From contig NZ_CALJPC010000026.1 in assembly GCF_937981295.1 (NCBI RefSeq), positions 1 to 10,925 on the forward strand: a stretch of 10,925 nucleotides of DNA, in the 5' to 3' direction. Under the pieces are notes generated by a model that did not search any database, was not told where the DNA came from, and saw only the letters and a program-made list of their open reading frames with translations. Of this stretch, positions 7,744-10,925 are shown one piece after another; positions within the stretch are counted from its first letter, which is position 1; every line of letters starts with the position of its first letter. The position numbers and the translations under genes are program-made. This DNA is from an uncultured Campylobacter sp. (GTDB taxonomy: Bacteria; Campylobacterota; Campylobacteria; Campylobacterales; Campylobacteraceae).

Positions 7744-7745
7744 AA
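7740..7745 (+). promoter_or_regulatory. -10 box of the DsbB-like gene
   Basis: TATAAA followed by AT, 22 bases before the ATG at 7768, preceded by AT-rich runs spaced as in Campylobacter promoters. The predicted leader is only about 16 bases and contains AAAGGA. Confidence 0.5.
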
Positions 7746-7767
7746 ATTATGCGCGGAAAGGATTTTT

Positions 7768-8379
7768 ATGATTTTAAAATTTCAAAACAGATACTCTAAA
7801 AGATTTCTCGCCTTTTGCGCTATTTGGGCGCTTTTTTGGCTAGCATTTTCATATTTTTTCTTGCAAAAATTCCTTTTTATCTATCCGGAAAGCTTTAGCA
7901 TTCACGTGAGATTCGCACTTTGCGCCATAGCGCTAGGAGCGGTGATTTTAGCAGTTTGCGGCAAGGGCGTTTACGGCGCAATCTGCGGATATGCGGTATG
8001 GTTTTACGGCGCGGCGTTAGGATTTGTCTCATCGCTAAATTTAGCTAAAATTCACACGGTACTGCGAGGGAGCGGAGATATGAGCGGGATGAGCGGCTGT
8101 GGTGGAGCGGTGAGATTTTTAAATTTTGATCTAAGCATAGTGCCAATTTTTAAGACATTTAACAGCTGCGCATTCGACATACCGGCAGTACCAACTGATG
8201 TAACGCTAGAGGGGCTGCAAGCTAAGCTAACGGCGCTTTATAGCGGAGGCTGGTATCTGTTTCCAGCAAGTAAAAGCGTGGATCTGGCGCAATTTTGGAG
8301 TTTTATCTTTATATTTTTCGCAATTGTTTGGATGATTGGAATTTTTCTTGGGTTTTTGAATAAGAAGGCGCAGAGGTAG
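7768..8379 (+). CDS. DsbB-like membrane protein lacking the first CxxC motif
   Basis: A 203-residue inner-membrane protein with hydrophobic segments at about 13-35, 47-64, 67-89 and 174-197. By eye it follows E. coli DsbB, which reoxidises DsbA and passes electrons to quinone. Residues 40-51 (PESFSIHVRFAL) align with DsbB PCVLCIYERCAL, so Arg48 is kept but Cys41 and Cys44 are replaced by Glu and Ser. The second loop CGGAVRF...VPIF...SCA (Cys111 to Cys134) matches the DsbB Cys104-Cys130 loop, CDFMVRF to DCA. An extra 40-residue stretch lies between Cys134 and the last membrane segment. Without the CxxC it should not reduce quinone in the standard way, so it may be a specialised or inactive paralogue. 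The ATG has AAAGGA five bases upstream. It diverges from dctQ and converges on the pilin gene. No DsbA-like partner is in the window. The family call rests on remembered DsbB sequence. Confidence 0.65.
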   Translation: MILKFQNRYSKRFLAFCAIWALFWLAFSYFFLQKFLFIYPESFSIHVRFALCAIALGAVILAVCGKGVYGAICGYAVWFYGAALGFVSSLNLAKIHTVLRGSGDMSGMSGCGGAVRFLNFDLSIVPIFKTFNSCAFDIPAVPTDVTLEGLQAKLTALYSGGWYLFPASKSVDLAQFWSFIFIFFAIVWMIGIFLGFLNKKAQR

Positions 8380-8389
8380 CCTCTGCGCC
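8367..8389. terminator. Bidirectional terminator-like hairpin between converging genes
   Basis: GGCGCAGAGG (8367-8376) and CCTCTGCGCC (8380-8389) form a perfect 10-bp stem around a three-base loop, and that loop (8377-8379) is the TAG stop codon of the DsbB-like gene. On the minus strand the stem is followed by the T-rich TTCTTATTC, so it probably ends pilin gene transcripts. On the plus strand no T-run follows. Confidence 0.65.
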
Positions 8390-8396
8390 AAAGAAG

Positions 8397-8792
8397 TTAC
8401 TGTGTAATAATTAGCAAAGCATCAGACGAATATACAGTATTTATATTCTTTAGCCCCGGCATCTCCCATACGTGAGCACATAGGCCATCTGTACTCTTTT
8501 TAAGAGTAACCTTATTTTTGCTATCGACAGTGTATGTGGCACAAACCTTATTCTTTGCGGTAATAGGATTTTTAACATTCGTCATGTTATTAAAACCTGT
8601 CGTGCTATTATCATACTCGCCTTGCGAAGTATAATAAGCCATTAGATCAGTCAGTGATGTAGATACGTTCTGCGCTGCTCTAACGACTTCCGCATCATCA
8701 CGCGTAGCTGCTAGTTTTGGAATGGCAATTGCCGCCAAAACACCTAAAATCACGATCACGAAAATTAATTCGATCATAGTAAAGCCCTTCAT
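8397..8792 (-). CDS. Type IV pilin-like protein / pseudopilin
   Basis: The product starts MKG|FTMIELIFVIVILGVLAAIAIPKL, a classic short type III leader: cleavage after Gly3 and N-methylation of Phe4 by a prepilin peptidase, with the conserved Glu at position +5 and a 20-residue hydrophobic helix. The 131-residue size and the single Cys84-Cys105 pair in the C-terminal part fit a minor pseudopilin of a type II secretion or DNA-uptake system. In Campylobacter such proteins belong to the Cts natural-transformation system, which is the likeliest home, but no other component is nearby. The ATG has AAAGGA seven bases upstream. Base composition looks more AT-rich than the flanking cysQ. A hairpin just after its stop codon probably ends the transcript. 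Confidence 0.88.
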   Translation of the reverse strand: MKGFTMIELIFVIVILGVLAAIAIPKLAATRDDAEVVRAAQNVSTSLTDLMAYYTSQGEYDNSTTGFNNMTNVKNPITAKNKVCATYTVDSKNKVTLKKSTDGLCAHVWEMPGLKNINTVYSSDALLIITQ

Positions 8793-8827
8793 GTTTTTAT
8801 CCTTTGATAAAAAATTTTTGGACTTAT

Positions 8828-8833
8828 ATTATA
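8828..8833 (-). promoter_or_regulatory. -10 box of the pseudopilin gene
   Basis: The minus strand reads CTATAATAT here, giving TATAAT 35 bases before the ATG and a leader of about 29 bases. It lies in the 63-base gap after cysQ, so the pilin gene is probably transcribed on its own. Confidence 0.55.
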
Positions 8834-8855
8834 GAGTGTTTACTATAAATTTAAC

Positions 8856-9629
8856 TTAAAAGTTCTTTGCGAATTCTAACATTTCAGATAAATTTTTTAT
8901 CGCATTCGCGCCGACCGCCACATAATGGTTATTTATCAGGCTTTTTCCGTTATAAAGCGGCGCCTTCATCGTCTTTAGATCCACTACCGCTCCGCCGCTT
9001 TGATGCAGCAAAAAATCTCCCGCGGCGATGTCCCAAAGCGAGCAATCACTAAATCTCGCATATGCACTGGCGCCCCCCTCGACTAAGATGCAAAATTTTA
9101 TCGCAGAGCCTTTGCGCACGAGCTGCATTTTAAATTTTTGCGCAAATTGCGGATATTTCTCGGATTTGCTATGGCGGCCGTGCATGAAGATTTGCGGCGC
9201 GCTAGTGGGACGAGCGAGCAGTACGCCGTTTTTATAAACTCCGCCGCCATTTGAGCTATATATGTCGCCGCTTACGGGCACGCCGATTACCGCTAAAATC
9301 GGGCGCCCATACTCGATCAGCGCGATGCAGACGCAAAACTCGCCGTTGCGCGCGATAAACTCCTTCGTGCCGTCCAGCGGATCTATCAGCCAAAATCTCT
9401 CCTCGCTCATGCGCCGCTTGCTATCCAGCACGCGCTCTTCCGAGCAGATCGCGATGCCGCTAGGCTCTAGAGTGCGCATTATCGCATCATTTGCCGCGAT
9501 ATCCGCATTCGTAAGCGGCGATCTGTCCGCTTTGACGAAAACATCGAATTTGTCGTAATTTTGCATTATTGCGGCGTTTGCCTTTTTTGCAGCATCCTCG
9601 GCAAGCGCCAAAAGCTCATCCAAACCCAC
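8856..9629 (-). CDS. cysQ: 3'(2'),5'-bisphosphate nucleotidase (CysQ, inositol monophosphatase family)
   Basis: Removes the 3'-phosphate of PAP (and PAPS) to give AMP (APS), relieving the toxic by-product of sulfate assimilation and sulfotransfer; cytoplasmic, Mg2+ dependent and Li+ sensitive in the family. The 257-residue length is normal. Motifs are SPLTNADIAAN (37-47), the metal ligand Glu64 in CSEER, WLIDPLDGTKEF (80-91) with Asp83 and Asp86, GSAIKFC (174-180), and SLWDIAAGDFLL (197-208) with Asp200. The SPLT and KFC segments favour CysQ over a true inositol monophosphatase. The start is GTG (9627-9629) with AAGGAG five bases upstream. A possible -10 (TAGAAT on the minus strand) is at 9654-9659. 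It diverges from the SapC-family gene; no other sulfur-assimilation gene is beside it. Confidence 0.9.
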   Translation of the reverse strand: MGLDELLALAEDAAKKANAAIMQNYDKFDVFVKADRSPLTNADIAANDAIMRTLEPSGIAICSEERVLDSKRRMSEERFWLIDPLDGTKEFIARNGEFCVCIALIEYGRPILAVIGVPVSGDIYSSNGGGVYKNGVLLARPTSAPQIFMHGRHSKSEKYPQFAQKFKMQLVRKGSAIKFCILVEGGASAYARFSDCSLWDIAAGDFLLHQSGGAVVDLKTMKAPLYNGKSLINNHYVAVGANAIKNLSEMLEFAKNF

Positions 9630-9653
9630 TTTCGCTCCTTAAATTTAACGGTG

Positions 9654-9659
9654 ATTCTA
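9654..9659 (-). promoter_or_regulatory. Possible -10 box of cysQ
   Basis: The minus strand reads GATAGAAT, 25 bases before the GTG start, within the AT-rich divergent gap shared with the SapC-family gene. One mismatch to TATAAT and no -35; moderate to weak support. Confidence 0.35.
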
Positions 9660-9747
9660 TCAAATTTAAAATTCCAAACGTCTAAATTTACGCAAGCAAA
9701 AACAGCCGAAATTTCAAAACCCTTTAGAATTTTAATATTCTTTTTTA

Positions 9748-9753
9748 TATAAT
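9748..9753 (+). promoter_or_regulatory. -10 box of the SapC-family gene
   Basis: TATAAT followed by TGC, 25 bases before the ATG and after a run of six T. The leader would be about 19 bases and contains AAAGGA (9768-9773), a good ribosome site five bases before the ATG. Confidence 0.55.
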
Positions 9754-9778
9754 TGCTAAAATTTTTTAAAGGATAAAC

Positions 9779-10465
9779 ATGACCCCAGTCGTATTAGATA
9801 GCGTTAAACACGCGGATTTGAAATATCACGCAGACGCATTTCCTACCGCGCCTTTCGTGCCGGTGATCGCGCCGGAGATCCCGTTTTGCGCGGACAACCT
9901 CGTTATCGTATTTACCATCGAAAAAGAACCCAAAATGGTGGCGCTGCTAGGGCGCACCAAAAACGTCCTAATTGATAAGGATTATAAAGGAACGGTGCCT
10001 TCTTCGGTGCAGAATTATCCGTTTTTCCTAGCTCAGATCGGCGAGCAGACGGCGATCTGCTTCGATGGGGACGCGCAACAGATCAAAGGCGACGGCGAGG
10101 CGCTTTTTAAAGACGGTAAGCCGACGCCGTTTTTACAAAATTTAAAAGAGGTGATGAAAAATTACGCCGATTTAGATATGCGCACGCGCGTTGCCGCGGC
10201 GGAATTTCAAAAGGCGGGGATTTTAGAAGCCAAGGAGCTCGGTATCAACTCTAGCGGCAAGGAATCATCTCTACTAAACGGCTTTTCGGTCGTAAATCGC
10301 GAAAAGCTTTTGAAGTTAAGCGATAAAAAGCTTGCGGATTTCGCGCGCCGCGGATATCTGGAGCTAGCGTATTTCCATCTAAAAAGCCTTGCAAATTTTC
10401 AGCGCCTAGGCGATAAGATCATGCAGCTCGATCCGCCGATTACGCCGAAAGAAGCGAAAAAATAG
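9779..10465 (+). CDS. SapC family protein
   Basis: Related to SapC, first known from the S-layer secretion locus (sapCDEF) of Campylobacter fetus; the biochemical role is unknown. The 228-residue product has no signal peptide or membrane segment. Family marks are the N-terminal HADLKYH (11-17), the APEIPFCADNLVIVF segment (31-45), an LLGRTKNVLIDKDYKG block (56-71) followed by VQNYPFFLAQIG (77-88), CFDGDAQQIKGDGEALFKDGKPTPFL (94-119), and a C-terminal helix-rich part LADFARRGYLELAYFHLKSLANFQRL (185-210). The lysine-rich end is usual. The start is set by AAAGGA five bases before the ATG. No S-layer protein or type I secretion gene is visible beside it; the 460 bases downstream are non-coding. 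SapC-like genes also occur outside S-layer loci, so a direct S-layer role here is not shown. Confidence 0.85.
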   Translation: MTPVVLDSVKHADLKYHADAFPTAPFVPVIAPEIPFCADNLVIVFTIEKEPKMVALLGRTKNVLIDKDYKGTVPSSVQNYPFFLAQIGEQTAICFDGDAQQIKGDGEALFKDGKPTPFLQNLKEVMKNYADLDMRTRVAAAEFQKAGILEAKELGINSSGKESSLLNGFSVVNREKLLKLSDKKLADFARRGYLELAYFHLKSLANFQRLGDKIMQLDPPITPKEAKK

Positions 10466-10479
10466 GCGTTTTGCTTCTT
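10449..10479 (+). terminator. Weak hairpin over the stop codon of the SapC-family gene
   Basis: AAGAAGC (10449-10455) plus AAAA (10457-10460) pairs with TTTT (10469-10472) plus GCTTCTT (10473-10479), with one bulged G and an eight-base loop that contains the TAG stop. No T-run follows, so it is a doubtful terminator and might mainly shield the 3' end. Confidence 0.3.
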
Positions 10480-10683
10480 GAATAGCTCGAAATCCTTAAA
10501 ATTTTTATGATTTGACGTCGCGGAATTTAATTCCTAAAAGCAATATTGTGCAAAATTGTCGCAAGTATTTTACGGCGCAAGTTGTTTTTATAAATACCCA
10601 ATTAAGCCTATCTAGTAGAATAAGCCTTAGAGCCTAAATGATTTTATTTGTAGCTAAGATTAAACGTACTGCGAGTCTGATCG

Positions 10684-10689
10684 TATAAT
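10684..10689 (+). promoter_or_regulatory. Possible -10 box overlapping a palindrome
   Basis: TATAAT at 10684-10689, with its last three bases inside the long palindrome. Transcription would start at about 10695 within the palindrome and run toward the right edge. Confidence 0.35.
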
Positions 10690-10717
10690 TTTGCCATAAA
10701 AATTTTATGGCAAAATT
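10687..10717. repeat. 31-base near-perfect palindrome, operator-like
   Basis: Fifteen bases at 10687-10701 (AATTTTGCCATAAAA) are the exact reverse complement of 10703-10717, around a single central A. The T-runs lie on the outer 5' side and the A-runs on the outer 3' side, the reverse of an intrinsic terminator, so an operator or a 5' RNA hairpin is more likely. Confidence 0.6.
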
Positions 10718-10723
10718 TATCAC

Positions 10724-10742
10724 CCTGCGCACGCAGGATTTT
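10724..10742 (+). terminator. Small GC hairpin followed by T-run
   Basis: CCTGCG (10724-10729) pairs with CGCAGG (10732-10737), followed by ATTTT on the plus strand. The two-base gap means that about five pairs with a four-base loop would form. It could end a short transcript begun at the TATAAT at 10684, but the stem is short. Confidence 0.3.
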
Positions 10743-10840
10743 ACACATAAAATTTCAAGCCCAAATTTTTGCATAAAATTCTATTAAATTCTTAATTTCT
10801 TTCAAGTAGATAAATTTATAAAATTTAAAATATCGTATGG

Positions 10841-10869
10841 AGTATAGACTCATCAAAAAAAAATGTCAA
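10841..10869 (-). promoter_or_regulatory. Near-consensus sigma-70 promoter with nine-base homopolymer in the spacer
   Basis: On the minus strand TTGACA (10864-10869) is followed after exactly 17 bases by TATACT (10841-10846). A full -35 is rare in Campylobacter, where the -35 is usually not conserved. The spacer begins with nine T on this strand (A at 10855-10863 on the plus strand). Transcription would start near 10834 and run left into non-coding DNA toward the SapC-family gene's 3' end, so the product could be a small or antisense RNA. Confidence 0.5.
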
Positions 10870-10925
10870 CATAATATTACATAAACAATGTTATTTTTTG
10901 CAATTTAATTTATGGTAACCTCTAA

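Larger units (their letters stand above)
10466..10925. other. Non-coding AT-rich region at the right edge
   Basis: No reading frame with a ribosome site was found on either strand in these 460 bases. The first 200 hold short repeats (AAGCCT words at about 10605-10640) and a 13-base palindrome GGAATTTAATTCC at 10522-10534. The middle holds the 31-base palindrome with a TATAAT box and a small GC hairpin, and the right part a near-consensus minus-strand promoter. It may be the upstream region of a gene beyond the edge, or encode a small RNA. Confidence 0.6.

Noticed and set aside
10522..10534. Palindrome GGAATTTAATTCC after the SapC-family gene as an operator.
   Set aside because: Short and AT-rich, with no promoter element beside it; expected by chance in DNA of this composition.
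10755..10853. A 32-codon minus-strand frame starting at ATG 10851-10853.
   Set aside because: No ribosome site; its start lies within the spacer of the predicted promoter, upstream of the start point; the composition is only Lys/Phe/Tyr/Ile from AT-rich DNA.

Overview
This window looks like chromosomal DNA of a Campylobacterota species, most likely a Campylobacter of the rectus/showae/gracilis/concisus type. Signs of this are the many AAATTT/TTTTAA words around fairly GC-rich genes, TATAAT boxes mostly without a clear -35, the pycB-pckA neighbour pair that I recall from Campylobacter jejuni, a SapC-family protein, and the close fit of PycB to the epsilonproteobacterial type. The species is an inference; no rRNA or other marker is present.

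Layout. Six genes on the minus strand run from about 7671 down to 1: dctQ, dctM (TRAP transporter membrane subunits), pycB (biotin-carrying carboxyltransferase), pckA (ATP-dependent PEP carboxykinase), a CAP/SCP-domain membrane-anchored protein, and a leucine-rich-repeat-like protein whose frame breaks near position 95 and seems to continue in another frame through the left edge. A TATAAT box before pckA and a strong hairpin after pycB suggest at least two transcription units. At 7768-8379 a DsbB-like membrane protein runs divergently from dctQ. It converges on a type IV pilin-like (pseudopilin) gene at 8397-8792, with a hairpin whose loop is the stop codon of the DsbB-like gene. cysQ lies upstream of the pilin gene on the same strand, and a SapC-family gene (9779-10465) diverges from cysQ. 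The last 460 bases carry no credible gene but hold a long palindrome and a near-consensus promoter with a run of nine A/T in its spacer.

How it fits together. TRAP uptake (an organic acid by family), PycB (pyruvate to oxaloacetate) and PckA (oxaloacetate to PEP) form an anaplerotic and gluconeogenic module, as expected for a bacterium that lives on organic and amino acids. The CAP protein overlaps the end of pckA and may be translationally coupled to it. The right half is a set of short units for the cell envelope and sulfur metabolism with no obvious shared pathway.

Most notable: a DsbB homologue that keeps the equivalents of Arg48, Cys104 and Cys130 but has lost the quinone-reactive CxxC; a CAP protein with a possible lipobox and a GG-membrane-RKRR tail; a terminator-like hairpin inside the 5' end of the CAP gene; the frame break in the LRR-like gene at a GC hairpin; and the possible slippage promoter at the right edge. 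No mobile element, CRISPR array, tRNA or rRNA was seen.
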